From Naganishia liquefaciens (Eukaryota > Basidiomycota > Tremellomycetes > Filobasidiales > Filobasidiaceae): a stretch of 64,000 nucleotides of DNA. Below are positions 46,900 through 57,894 of this stretch, in pieces. A program made the position numbers and the translations under genes. The stretch is taken from contig BLZA01000023.1 in the NCBI GenBank assembly GCA_013423385.1, positions 623,782-687,781 of the forward strand. The letters are read 5' to 3'. The stretch's first letter is position 1. Every line of letters begins with the position of its first letter. Below the pieces are notes generated by a model. It saw only the letters and a list, made by a program, of their open reading frames with translations, was not told the DNA's origin and searched no databases.

Positions 46900-49149
46900 A
46901 TGGCGGCCGCAGGCGTACAATCCACCGGAGCAGGCGTCTCCGAGAGCAACTTCAATGACAAGGTGAGTTGTGTTTCAAAGACTCGCAGTCGAGCGGTCAC
47001 ATCTGGGGTTTCGACGAGGCGTGGCAATCTAACAAGTCTATCTCGTTCCTCAGGGCAAGCCGATGGAGGTTCGGCTATCCAACATGAATGCGGCAAAGTG
47101 TGAGCTCAACTTGCCTCATCGAGACTCCTTTCTGACAACGCGCAATTCTTGCTTTGACTTCGCTTGTCCTGCAACATTGATTCCCCTTGTCGAAACTGTT
47201 TGACTTGTATAGCCGTAGCGGATGCCGTCAGGACCTCTTTGGGACCCAAGGGAATGGATAAGATGGTACGACAAGCGCGGTCGGCATCTACCATCATCCC
47301 GAGCTCGTGCTGACATCCCTGCTCATGACAGATTCAAACAGGAAATGGAGAAGTAGTTATCACCAACGACGGTGCAACAATTCTCAAGCACATGGCTGTT
47401 CTGCATCCCGCCGCTCGAATGGTACGCTCGCAAGCTAAAATCCGCCTCAAACTGCACGTCATTAACGCTTGTATCTGCTCTCTACAGCTGGTCGAGTTGT
47501 CAGCAGCGCAGGATATCGAGGCAGGGGATGGTACAACATCTGTCGTTGTTCTTGCAGGAAGTCTTCTGGCCGCGGCAGAGAAGATTCTATCGATGGGTAA
47601 GCTTCCATGATTTCCGCTCTGAGCTTTGGCCCGACTGAACCCATGCTTCGCAATCCAGGAATCCATCCCATAACTATCGCACAGTCATTCCAAAAGGCCG
47701 CTGCCAAGGCCGTAGAGTACCTCACAGAGCTGTCAATTCCCGTGGATCTGAACGACACAGAAAGTCTGCTTCGTGCCGCCAGTACCAGTTTGAACTCCAA
47801 GGTACATTGCACTCTATCCCATGCTCCTTGACAACTTTGGCTGACCAAATCTGGCGCGACCACAGATCGTCTCGCAATACTCGTCTGTTCTCGCCCCGAT
47901 CGCCGTTCAAGCTGTCACCCGGCTTGTGACACCCGAATCCTCAAATGTGGATCTTCGGGATATCCGTATCGTCAAGAAAGTTGGTGGAACCATCGACGAC
48001 ACCGAGCTGGTAGAGGGTCTGGCTTTGAACCAGCATGTCCTGGTCAACGCTGGTGGACCGACACGCATGGAGAAAGCCAAGATCGGGCTGATCCAGTTCC
48101 AGTTGAGCTCGCCGAAACCTGACGTGAGTTTTATTCCTGTAAATTACCAAGCTGTATCTGATGACCGCTTTTCGACAGATGGACAACCAGATTGTCGTCA
48201 ATGATTACCGACAGATGGACAAAATCCTGAAGGAAGAACGTCAATACCTGCTTACGCTCTGCAAGAAGATCAAGAAATCCGGATGCAATGTTCTCTTGAT
48301 CCAGAAATCCATCCTTCGAGATGCTGTCAACGACCTTGCCCTGCATTTCTTGGCGAAGCTGAAGATCATGGTCATCAAAGACATTGAACGGGATGAGATC
48401 GAATTCATCTCCAGATCGACGGGATGCAAGCCCGTTGCAGACATTGATGCGTTTACCGAGGACAAGCTTGGTTATGCCGATCTCGTTGAGGAGGTTCAAA
48501 ACGATGGAGCCAAGGTTGTCAAGGTGACCGGTGTGAAGAACCCAGGAAAGACAGTCAGCATCGTCTGCACCGGAGCCAACTCGCTTGTTTTGGAGGAGAG
48601 TGAGCGAAGTTTGCACGATGCCCTGTGTGTTGTTCGCTGTCTTGTCAAGAAGCGGTAAGTCAAAGTCTTCAGAAACGCTTTACTGCGACGACTACTGCGA
48701 TGACTAATCGATTTCGTTATAGTGCCCTGATCGCCGGAGGAGGTGCACCGGAAATTTATGTTTCAAGAAAACTTACGCAGTACGGTCAAACGCTCAAGGG
48801 CAAGGAGGCATACTGCTTCCAGGCGTTCGCCGAGGCTCTCGAAATCATCCCAACCACTTTGGCCGAAAATGCAGGTCTCAACCCTATTGCGATTGTGACG
48901 GAACTGAGGAATAGGCACGCGAAGGGCGACACCAAGGCTGGTATCAACGTCAGGAAAGTGAGTATCATTCATCTTTTCCTGTCGTAATTTCTGTCCTAAT
49001 CATTGTCCGCACCACAGGGTTTGATTTCGAACATTTTGGAGGAAAACGTATTGCAGCCGTTACTCGTGTCCACGAGTTCCATCGAGCTGGCAGCGGAGAC
49101 TGTGGCGTTGATTCTGCGCATAGATGACATTCAGGTGCGTTTCCATTAG
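46900..49149 (+). CDS. CCT4: CCT4, delta subunit of the cytosolic chaperonin TRiC/CCT
   Basis: Seen: starts [20 protein letters not shown] (exon 46900-46962), then [40 protein letters not shown] and the ATP-binding [15 protein letters not shown]. The middle reads [40 protein letters not shown] and [20 protein letters not shown]. The end has [40 protein letters not shown] and [12 protein letters not shown]. About ten exons. Known: CCT4 is one of eight subunits of the TRiC ring that folds actin and tubulin; the sequence tracks human CCT4 throughout. The last codons could be read through a possible donor (CAG|GTGCGT), but no intron is needed to end at the family's normal length. Confidence 0.96.
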
Positions 49150-49357
49150 CGTGACGAGAGCGATCGCTTATAGTCATCCGGTCGAGCAGTTCACCCGATA
49201 AGCGGAGAACTCGGTGAATTATCAGCAATTCTTGTATACAGTACTTATCGACTTGATGGTCATCTGATGCATGCGGGTTCATGGACGAGGCAAATATCTG
49301 ATGCCTTCTAGGGGATCTTGTCTTTGCACGACAAGTTTATCTTTGTATTAGTGTTTT

Positions 49358-50728
49358 CTACAACTCATCCCGCTTATGCCTCTTCGCATCTTCCTCGAAT
49401 TCCCGCTCTCGCTGTACTTGCAACTTTTCGTCTTTCTTCTTGAATAGACCAAGTTTCTTCTGCACAACCTTCTTCTCGTGCGGAACAAAGGCTTCAGCGA
49501 CAGACTCCGCATCGACCTGCTGTCCGCTGCCGCTATCGAGGCCTGCGTTCTTCAAGGGACGCATGGTAGGCTTTGCAAGAGGATCCCACGTGTACGAGGA
49601 TGGCTTGATTATCTGCTCCGCAAGGGGGTAGCTGAGGGGTATGTCAGTTGATGTGCTGCATGACCTTTTTATAGCTACTCACATTATGCCTGTTGAGGGA
49701 CAATTAGTCATCGACGATCCGCCGAATTCCGCTGGAGCGATGTTGCCATCTTGGAAGGGGCCCAGTGCGTGAAATGGCCAATGAATAGCCGAAAGGGTTT
49801 CTTTGATGCAGGTGAGCTATTCAGGATGAGAGAGACCTTGGCGTTTGCATCACGTGAAAATCATGAACAAGACACTCACGTATGGCTGTAAGCCGTCAAC
49901 TGAGAGCGCGTTCACAATTTCTTCCAAGGAATACGTCGTGTCCTCAGAGGGAGTTATCTGAAACGAAACCCTGAAAATCACGAAAACAATAATGATGAGA
50001 AGAAGCGCATACATCAGAGTCCGCCAGCAGTTGGTAAGATGGCAAAGAGCCATGCAACTGGTGGAGCACGTCGAAGAAGGCAGGCACCTGCAGAGAAAGC
50101 CGATTAGTGTTTCCTTCTTCAAAGTGTAAACGCCACGTACCTCCTGGCCTTTCTGGTATGATGTGAAGCAATCGGGATCTAGGGTTGAGATCTGCCTTCC
50201 AGATATTCTCCACTGACAGGAATTTCAGTGTAATACCATAGCGGACGAAACGGTTGACAAACTCACACTTCGATCCCAGATCTCTTCCACGGATTCACCG
50301 ACTTCACTTGCGGCCCATTCATCTTCGTAGCTTTCGTACTGAGGTCCAATCCTGGCTGACCGGGCACAGAAAGAAGCAATTTGTTCGTGGTCATACGATC
50401 GTGGGCCCGAAGGCGGGATACGCTCTAACGGCGAGCCGTCACAGCTGAAGAAGTGTCACATGTTCAGTATGCGTGATACCGCAAAATGAGTTTTGTGAAC
50501 ATACTTCAAAACGTCCAGACCATCGATTCCCCATCGGCCTTCGTCCCCCTCATCAGCCTCAAACCTCTGGCGGAACAAGAAGAGTCCTCCAGGACGGGAG
50601 ACGCAGCAGCTATCGACCGTTGAAGCTTCGTCGGAGCACGAAGCAACGGCTTGAGACGGACATTCGGTAGCGGACACCTGACTCGCAAGGGCGGCTACTC
50701 CGGCGAGCGCGGTAAGCTGGCGAAGCAT
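49358..50728 (-). CDS. RNase T2-fold protein lacking catalytic residues, with C-terminal RDEL
   Basis: Seen: seven exons (50505-50728, 50267-50444, 50141-50212, 50013-50087, 49880-49957, 49683-49816, 49358-49631) sum to 344 aa. A signal peptide (MLRQLTALAGVAALASQVSA) is followed by the T2 Cys pattern STVDSCCVSRPGGLF. The CAS I site reads WGIDGLDVLNCDGS where the family has xxIHGLWPDxCDGS. The CAS II site reads WDRSWRISGRQISTLDPDCF where active enzymes have WEHEWxKHGTCxSTLxPxCF. The rest follows the family: LPSYQLLADSDITPSEDTTY, SSMTNCPSTGIIYP. A charged Lys/Glu extension ends HKRDEL. Known: His in CAS I, and Glu, Lys and His in CAS II do the catalysis. So the fold is kept but both sites are lost. 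RDEL resembles the K/HDEL ER-retrieval signal. Role unknown. Confidence 0.82.
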
Positions 50729-50874
50729 CGTGGGACTTTTTGGAGGAACGTGAAGCAGTTTGGTTCGGACAAGCTTTGACGCTCCTCTTGCTTGCAGGAT
50801 GCATGAATGATGTATACAGGCTGCAATACCCTGCCACGTAAGGTTCAAGTCGGAAGCTAAATAGGTCTCAGCCT

Positions 50875-50899
50875 CCAAGCTAGCTAGCTAGCAAGCTAG
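50875..50899. repeat. AGCT/CTAG self-complementary repeat
   Basis: The run CAAGCTAGCTAGCTAGCAAG is almost perfectly palindromic. It lies upstream of the RNase T2-like gene start, about 150 bp away, and could form a hairpin or be a regulator-binding site. Confidence 0.6.
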
Positions 50900-51246
50900 A
50901 AGATCAAGCCGATAATCACTCATTTATCAGACATGCATCAAACTCTTAAATGTTGCGGCAAGCTTTATCGTCCGCCTGTATGGATTGACCCGCTGGATTC
51001 TTGCGGTCTGCTCTGGTGCCACTAGCATAACGCCTGCTGAGGAGATGTAGGCCACAGAGCAACGAAATGCCACGCCCCAGAAGCGTTTTGCTGACCGAAA
51101 TGTGACGAAGTACGTGACGATACGCCACCTATATCCTCAACAACTAGCTGCCAGCACTTCTTTCGCGTATGATTCTTTTCGAAGTTCATGTCTGTAGCGC
51201 ACCTGGTGGCAGCGCGGCTAGAATCTCTGCTGATTCCATCGCCCTT

Positions 51247-52800
51247 TCATTCGGGTTTGTCTTGCTTCTGTGTTCTCGATGATTCCTATTGAGCCGGCCT
51301 CATCGCCAAGCTGTCAGCTTTTCACCCGAACCCGTTTCGAAAGCACGGGGACGAGATCAACCGTACCATCCCTAATCACATCTATCAACCCGTCAGCACT
51401 CCTTCAGGAGGTTTCGAATGGTACGGCCACGGAATGCGGTACACTTACGCCCATGCCGTATGGCGATAACATGCCTCCACCCATCATCGGATTCATCATT
51501 CCACCTCCCATCATAGGATTCATTCTGTGACCGGGAAGATATAAGTCATCGGTGTACGCTATCACTGACAGCTATTCGAAAGAAGTTACGCACCCATACC
51601 TAGATATACCGCAAGAATAAATAAGACGACCCGCATTTTCAGCACGCGGCCCGGCATTACGATAACCGCTCCAAACCCTCAACTGACCCGTACATTCCTC
51701 CAAGTCCGCCATACATACCAGCGCCGTAGCCATCTGGACCATGCATGTAAACATTGTGTTCCAAGCTATTGAGTGAGATTATGTTAGCAGGTCCATCCGG
51801 CTGGACCCAGGTTCGCCATTAAGATTTCCGGACTTGCCGGTGAGTATCCATTGCATTATCGGTAACATCATAAGCTCCCCCACCCATTTGCTGCATACGA
51901 TAAGCACAATCAGATATCTTTTCCTTTCTTGCAGTCGAGAACTATAGGCATGGAGAGAGCATATACTGACATATCCTGGATAGCCACCATAGCTGAGAGA
52001 AAGCCAAGCAAGGTCAGCGGAGTCCATGAAGTTAACGATGCGCGCTCACCCTCCATAACCGCCCATACTGAACAAGTTAATAAATTCCAGGTATTTCCGA
52101 GATCAGGTTCGATGTATTTCATTATGCTCCCCTTGGGCAACATGGAAGGTGGCTTACCCATAGCCTCCCATTCCCATCATTCCGCCCATCATCATTGGAT
52201 CCATTCTGAGGCAGAGCGGTCAGATAATTTGGCGATCTGCAAAGGGAAGCTCCTCTGATTAGTCTTGACTTACCCGTACCTGCAGCATACAAGGTTGAGC
52301 GACAACACATTTTAGCTATGCTACCCTCATCAGCGCAGACGTGATCACCTCTCACCCCATAATTCCGCCACCGTATCTGGTGAAGATTAAAGTTCAGTTT
52401 GACCCATTGTTGTCCAATACAGACGATGTCATGCTTACCCCATCCCATATCGCTGAAGCAGGCAAGATCGTTTCAGAATTGACAGGAGTCTTCAGGGGCG
52501 ATGGGACTTCGAAGCCGACCCTTACTGGAAATCCATAGCCTCCATCTTCGAAAGCACACAGACATTGTGAAAGGTCAGAGTCTGACTTGTCTGCTCTTTC
52601 GCGCTGAGTCTACTCACAGCCGCCCATGCCCATACCTCCCATCGTTCCGCCCATGCCATCTTCAATAGACCGTCAGCAAAGAAGACATGTCCAGCTTGAC
52701 TTGCTCTCAACCTACACATAGCGTATGGCTGGAAAGGAGGTGTTGAGCGATCTGGAATCGATGGGATTTTATTATGGCGTGATGAAAGACTCACATTCAT
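51247..52800 (-). CDS. Gly/Met/Tyr-rich low-complexity protein in 15 exons, with 6-nt micro-exons
   Basis: Seen: fifteen exons (52795-52800, 52716-52728, 52618-52659, 52526-52545, 52439-52452, 52356-52376, 52274-52279, 52158-52205, 52050-52067, 51971-51992, 51838-51890, 51688-51765, 51594-51599, 51449-51524, 51247-51285) sum to 153 aa with consistent phases. The chain starts MNPYAMYGMGGTMGGMGMGG, has YGMDPMMMGGMMGMGGYG, a charged island AYDVTDNAMDTHRLEHNVYM, then YGMNPMMGGGMMNPMMGGG and ends SSRTQKQDKPE. No signal peptide or membrane span. The 11th intron (51766-51837) uses a GC donor (GCAAGT) and a CTAAC branch site. I recognise no family. Alternative: other acceptors would change small parts, but no other choice keeps the repeat intact. 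Confidence 0.68.
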
Positions 52801-53443
52801 GGCTTGGTGTGCGTCCCGGAGGGGGACCGTTTCACTTCAACTATCAGATGGTCCTTAAGGGGACAGACTTTATGTATCAGCGAAGGACCCGACAAGCAAG
52901 GCGTTCTGTTTGCCTTTCACCCGTACACTCGCTGATAAGCCGGGGACCAGGATTAAGATATTGGGAGACCAAAGCGAGGGGTTTGCACGAGTTGTTTGGG
53001 AGTCAAAAATCTTTGCAAGCGACTTTGGCGAGAAGACAAGACAGTTGCAAGTGATTTACCGAGGAGAGAGAAGAGCGACGGGCGAGAGACTTGACAGATA
53101 ATAATGTGACAAAAGGATGCCAGCGGTTTGTCGATCAATTGCCCCTTTGAGTCATCATTTGATGGACAAAGGAGGACAAAGGACGATTTCCACATTTTCC
53201 AGAATGGATTGATGCGATACTCATGGAAGTCCCTGTCGCGTCATCGCTGCTCATACGCTCACATAGGCTTGCATCAGTCTGATCTGGTGGAGATGGCGAG
53301 AGATCTCGTTATCCGACGGAATTGTGGAGCCCTCTTGTAACCACGTATCGACCCAGAATCGAGGATCTGATCGTGAAAGCGGCGGTAGATGTGTAACCGC
53401 ATGTGGCAGCTAGATTCTATTACACGGGGTGATCGTAACATTG
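52801..53443. promoter_or_regulatory. Upstream region of the Gly/Met/Tyr-rich gene and 3' flank of TRM2
   Basis: No gene is visible here. It has AT-rich and purine-rich runs (GAGAAGACAAGACAG-like around 53028-53045, antisense CT-rich, likely leader of the gene starting at 52800) and the TRM2 terminator side at 53340-53443. Confidence 0.45.
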
Positions 53444-55708
53444 TCAAACGTCTCGAGTCAACACAAGCAATCCCTCAGTATGGTGAGTCTGAGGGAAAAG
53501 ATCGATAGCGCCAACGCTCGAGATCTTGTAACCCTGGCCCGCTCTGTCGCCTTCATTGCTCCAGCGAATGAGGTCGCCAACATTATCCGCCACTGCAAAA
53601 AGAGTCAGATTCAAGACCGGACACACGAAAGACCCTTGCGGCTTACTAGTGTGAACGTTGCAGCTGACATAGACCACACGTCGCGGCAAGAAAGCGACGA
53701 CTTGCTTCAAGAATCCGGCATCGCAACCCTTACGAGGTGGGTCGACGATTAATGTCGTCTTGTCTCCATCCCATCTCAAGTCCTGGGTGACAGCGTCGAA
53801 CAAAGCCTCCGAGGCTCCAGAATGGAAAGCCACGTTATCGATGCCGTTGATGGACGCATTGTGATTTGCGTAGGCGATTGATGCGGGATCAATTTCGATA
53901 CCGCAGACTTTCGTGCTGCGACCGCGGGGGAATGTAAGCGGAAGCACGTCAAGAATGACACAGCACTCACAAATGGGAAGCCAATGTCAAGCTGAACAAT
54001 CCACTGCCACAGTAGGCGTCAACTAGATACCGCTCCTCTTCCCTTTCTCGGGAATCCAATTCGATTTGCTCTCTAACAAAGTTCGTCAATGGCTGCAGTA
54101 TGGAAGCATTGTTCTGGAAGAATGAACCGGCAGGGAACTAAAGGCAGCAATCGCGACGGGAAGGGGGTCAGCTGCAGGGAGTCACGATTCTCTGGAAATA
54201 CGGACCTGGAAAATAATTTTGCCCACTCGCTCTGTGATCGTCTGGCTATGGTCCGAAACACATATGTGCTCCTCTGGCTCCTTCAACTTGACGTCCTTGC
54301 TCAGCTGTAAGACTTTACGAATGGCCTTTTTCGTCACTGGTGCGGCCTCGGCATCGACTTCAATCTCGCCTTCCGCATGAGTCGAAGGGGTCTCTGTGAC
54401 AAGACAGTCTCGGAACAAGAGCGTCGCTCCCTTCTTAAAATCTCGGATGTTCTTCTTGACTTCTGCGCGTGCGCTGGGCATAGCCTTGTTGATCGCTGGA
54501 GTGGCGATAGGACATTCTTCGATGTCCAATAGTCGAGACCGACACTTTTCCTCGAAACCAATGGGTACGTCAAATTCCGGTGAGACTTCGCCGATGGTGG
54601 ATTCTTCTCCGTCGACCGTGGCCTCTGCCGCCGAGATCTGGTTTGACGCATCGGCAGTGGAAGATGTGTTGCTGGCGTTCGGCTTTTTCTTGGCCGCCTT
54701 CTTCGCTTCTTTGATCTTGGCCTGTAATGGCTTCGGCAAGTCGAAATGCGGCGTGATCTTGGTTCGATATCCATATTGAGAAGGGCTTGGAATCGTCTCC
54801 TTGACCTCCGGTATCTCGTCTGGCTGCAATCCCGAGAAATTCTTCATCGCTTTCTGCAGCACCCATCGCTTGAGTGCCAGTTGCTGCTGATACGGCAACG
54901 ACTGGTATTGACAGCCGGCACAGGTTCCGAAGTATTTACAACCGATGAGGCTGTTGTCGCGCTTGATCTGCAGTGGGAATTTTGTTGTTTCTGGTGATTC
55001 TGAGATGATCTGCAAGGGATCCGCGAACGAGTGATACTGCGCGTGTCGAGTGACTCGTGCCCTGACCCGATCTCCCGGAAGCGTGAAGGGTATGATGACG
55101 ACCCATTCAGGCTTTTCCGAATCAACCGGGTATGCTGCAATACCATCTCCGTGCGAAGTCAGGCCGACGACCTTGAATTCGGCTTCCGTGAACTCCCAGG
55201 TGATGGTATCTTCGGCAGGTAGATCCTCCCCTTTGAGCTCTGCATCTCGCTTGATCTCTTCCGGTCCCCGTCTGGGCCAGAGGCGCGGTCCCAACGAAGC
55301 GGCGTCAGAAGGTGTACTGGTCCACGCGGGAAGATCCGACCAGCCCAGAACGGCCAGGATGTCGTGCTTGAGGACTGGGTCGACCGGAGCTGGCTTCCGC
55401 TGCTTGAAGGGCTTGACCTTCGGCGGCTTTTTTACGTCTTGTTTCACTCTTCCTTTTAACGCAACCCCCTGCGCAGGTTCCGTCGTAGCGACTTCCTCCT
55501 CTAGATCGCCATCTATGGTGGCGAACTTTCCTTTCTTCGCTGGGGGTTCACTAAAGGGTGATGGCGGAGAGCGTGGGACAGACATCGCGAGTCGACAAGC
55601 TTGTTGAGGGAAAGTTGGAATATGTATTGTCGCCGGATGGCGAGTGATGAATGCAGCTGCAGTCAGCAGTGATCTAGTCAGTCGAGTGGTCGGCTTCGAC
55701 AGGTGCAT
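53444..55708 (-). CDS. TRM2: TRM2-type tRNA m5U54 methyltransferase
   Basis: Seen: exons 54206-55708, 53971-54137, 53647-53915 and 53444-53592 give 695 aa from the ATG at 55708. A TRAM-like domain (WEFTEAEFKVVGLTSHGDGI, FTLPGDRVRARVTRH) precedes the iron-sulfur style CKYFGTCAGCQYQSLPYQQQ. The catalytic domain has FPAGSFFQNNASILQPL, VDAYCGSGLFSLTLASH, GIEIDPASIAYANHNASING and LIVDPPRKGCDAGFLKQV, then YVSCNVHT. Known: Trm2 makes ribothymidine at position 54 of tRNAs. The cysteine nucleophile in SCN and the general base near the C-terminus (HHTEGLLVL) are present. The first ATG yields MHLSKPTTRLTRSLLTAAAF, which looks like a mitochondrial presequence; an in-frame ATG at 55585 (MSVPRSPPS) would give a cytosolic/nuclear form. 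Confidence 0.93.
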
Positions 55709-56014
55709 AAGCTCTCCACACGACCGAGATGACGAGCACAACAAGACAGCTACTGCGATATCTACACTGAACGGATGAAGGTCGAAACCTCGCTGCACGC
55801 GGAATTCGTCTCGGATCCAAATAGCTGCCAAAATGTTGAAACGATCGATGCATTGCGCTCTACCGCAGACTCGGAGCCAATCGCAGCCTGTCTAATGTGC
55901 TCTGAGCACGTCAGGACACTGTCTGAAGATCAGTGCAGCTGCCACTGAGTTACAGCTAGCCGCTAAATATCGCCATACATGACCATGGGCTGCGAGGTAA
56001 CAATCATTGTTCGT

Positions 56015-57308
56015 CTATGCCTTCAAGGTTTCTTGGAAATCGGCCACTGCCTGCGCGTAACCCTGTTGCCTGTCATCCACCGCGAATCCAAGGCCCAAAG
56101 GTCCAGCAGCATCGTAGTCTCCGGCCCACGTCTCGCAAATGGCAATGACAGCCGGGTCTCTCTTGAACTCAATGAGATCCAGCGCTTTCTGACCTCCTGC
56201 TTGTTCGCTAAGGGCAAAGGCGCAGCGTGTCAACTTATGACAAGATGCGGCCTCTGATCAGAATACTTACAGTGCGTTAAGGATATCTCGAGTGGTGATC
56301 TTGATACCAGGCAAGTTGATGCAGCGCGTCTTGCCGACTTTCTGCTCGATGTCTTGTGCTTTGACATTGATGGCGCGGGCAATGTTGTCGACCACGGTCT
56401 TCACCCGCGTAACGTAAATCGGCATGCCCTCGATGGTTTCATCATCCTTGCTGTCCGCAATAGGGCAGACTGTCTTAATGCCCTGAAGCGGTTCTCGGAC
56501 CAGACCCGAGATGAAACTCGAGGCCGCAGAGGACGGTGCACCTGTCCTGATACAGACTGTCGGAAGTCGCACGGTTCGGCCATCAAGGAATCCTGTGAGT
56601 CAGGAATCTTTAGGTAACATTTCGAGGATCTTGAAGCATTCAAGCTTACCTTTTCTACTATAATCATACGTTACGAGCTCAACGACGGATTTGCAGACAC
56701 CATAACTGGTCTCAGGCTGAAGAGGGGTATCCCTGGAAGCGTCCTTAGCTGAGACACAGAGACTCAAGTGCAAATTCTTGCGCTTACTCTGGTACTACCC
56801 GAGATTGGGGCGTGGCCCTCGGACCACCGTAAACCGCAAGACTGGACACATTGACGTGGACGGGTAACGGCTCACCCTGAGGTCGGGATTCTGCGTGCTT
56901 GGCGAGAACGGACAGGACATTCAGATGACTGAAGATGTTGACGTTGTAACCGAGCTCGAAGTCTGCTTCGGACTGGCCAGACATGATACCGCTAACATAT
57001 TTCACTTCAGCATCCAGTAAAAGAGCAACAAATGGCACAACTCACTGCAGGGCAAAGACCGCCTGAACCTGCTTTCCTGCGAATAGGCCCTCGACTTCCT
57101 TTTTGTCACACAGGTTTGCGGCGATGCAGGTCAAACGGGCGGAATCGGTGACGCCATGATTCGGAGGGACGCCCACATCCGTAGCGATCAGGCTCACATC
57201 GGGGAACCTGTAGAGCAAAAGCCTGACCAGTTCTCGTCCAACGAAACCTCCAGCTCCGGTGAGCAATATCGTCTTCACGTGCGAGGGTAGAGCGATTTCA
57301 ACAGCCAT
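56015..57308 (-). CDS. NAD-dependent epimerase/dehydrogenase, D-erythronate dehydrogenase-like
   Basis: Seen: exons 57046-57308, 56788-56991, 56650-56732, 56271-56592 and 56015-56207 give 354 aa. The Rossmann start is TILLTGAGGFVGRELVRLLL (GxxGxxG). FALHGIMSGQSEADFELGYN and VNVSSLAVYGG come next, then the YxxxK pair in ETSYGVCKSVVELVTYDYS. FLDGRTVRLPTVCIRTGAPS and SSFISGLVREPLQGIKTVCP follow. Known: extended SDR proteins of the DenD group oxidise D-erythronate with NAD; the RLPTVxxRxGxPxxAASSF block is typical. Substrate in fungi is inferred. The C-terminal third is less conserved. Same strand as TRM2, which starts 307 bp past its stop. Confidence 0.82.
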
Positions 57309-57894
57309 TTTGAGGGGTTTGAATACAGACGATGAACTTTGCTGATGTCAATGATCTGCAATGTCACTCACAAGAGCCCAAGCTGCAGAGCCACCGGCGG
57401 CTAGCAGCCCCTATATACCTGGCAGGCTACCGCAACCGAAGTCTCAACAGGGTCGGTACACCTCGGGTATGCCCGATCGAATACCCTAGCGGAACAACCG
57501 GACCGTGTCGTTCCGGACGGCTATCGACGCTACGAATCTTGCTCGTTTGACAGTGGTGTATGCAATGCTGGTGTCCAGATTATGTCAGTGACTGGCAGGT
57601 CTACTCAAGTTGTGCTTGCAAATGACCTGGGCACCCTTCAGGTCGCGTCTGAAAGCTGCTAGACAATACCGAATATGGCTTCTAGCGAGCATGACCGTTG
57701 ATGGTTGACAATCAACTTAATGAGGAGTTCGATTCAATTCGAGATCTCAGGTTCATTCACGAGTCCAGACCCCGTCCTGTTTGTGCCGGATGCAGCAGGT
57801 CCTGCTCAGTGCGACATGACCCATAGAAATTCGGTGCTTCGCTCATGAGCCACATTTGGCCACGGATTACCTGGGATTACATCCAGAATCTATA
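57309..57894. other. Spacer between SQS1 and the epimerase gene
   Basis: 586 bp with no supportable ORF on either strand. It must hold the SQS1 3' end and the epimerase promoter. Confidence 0.5.
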
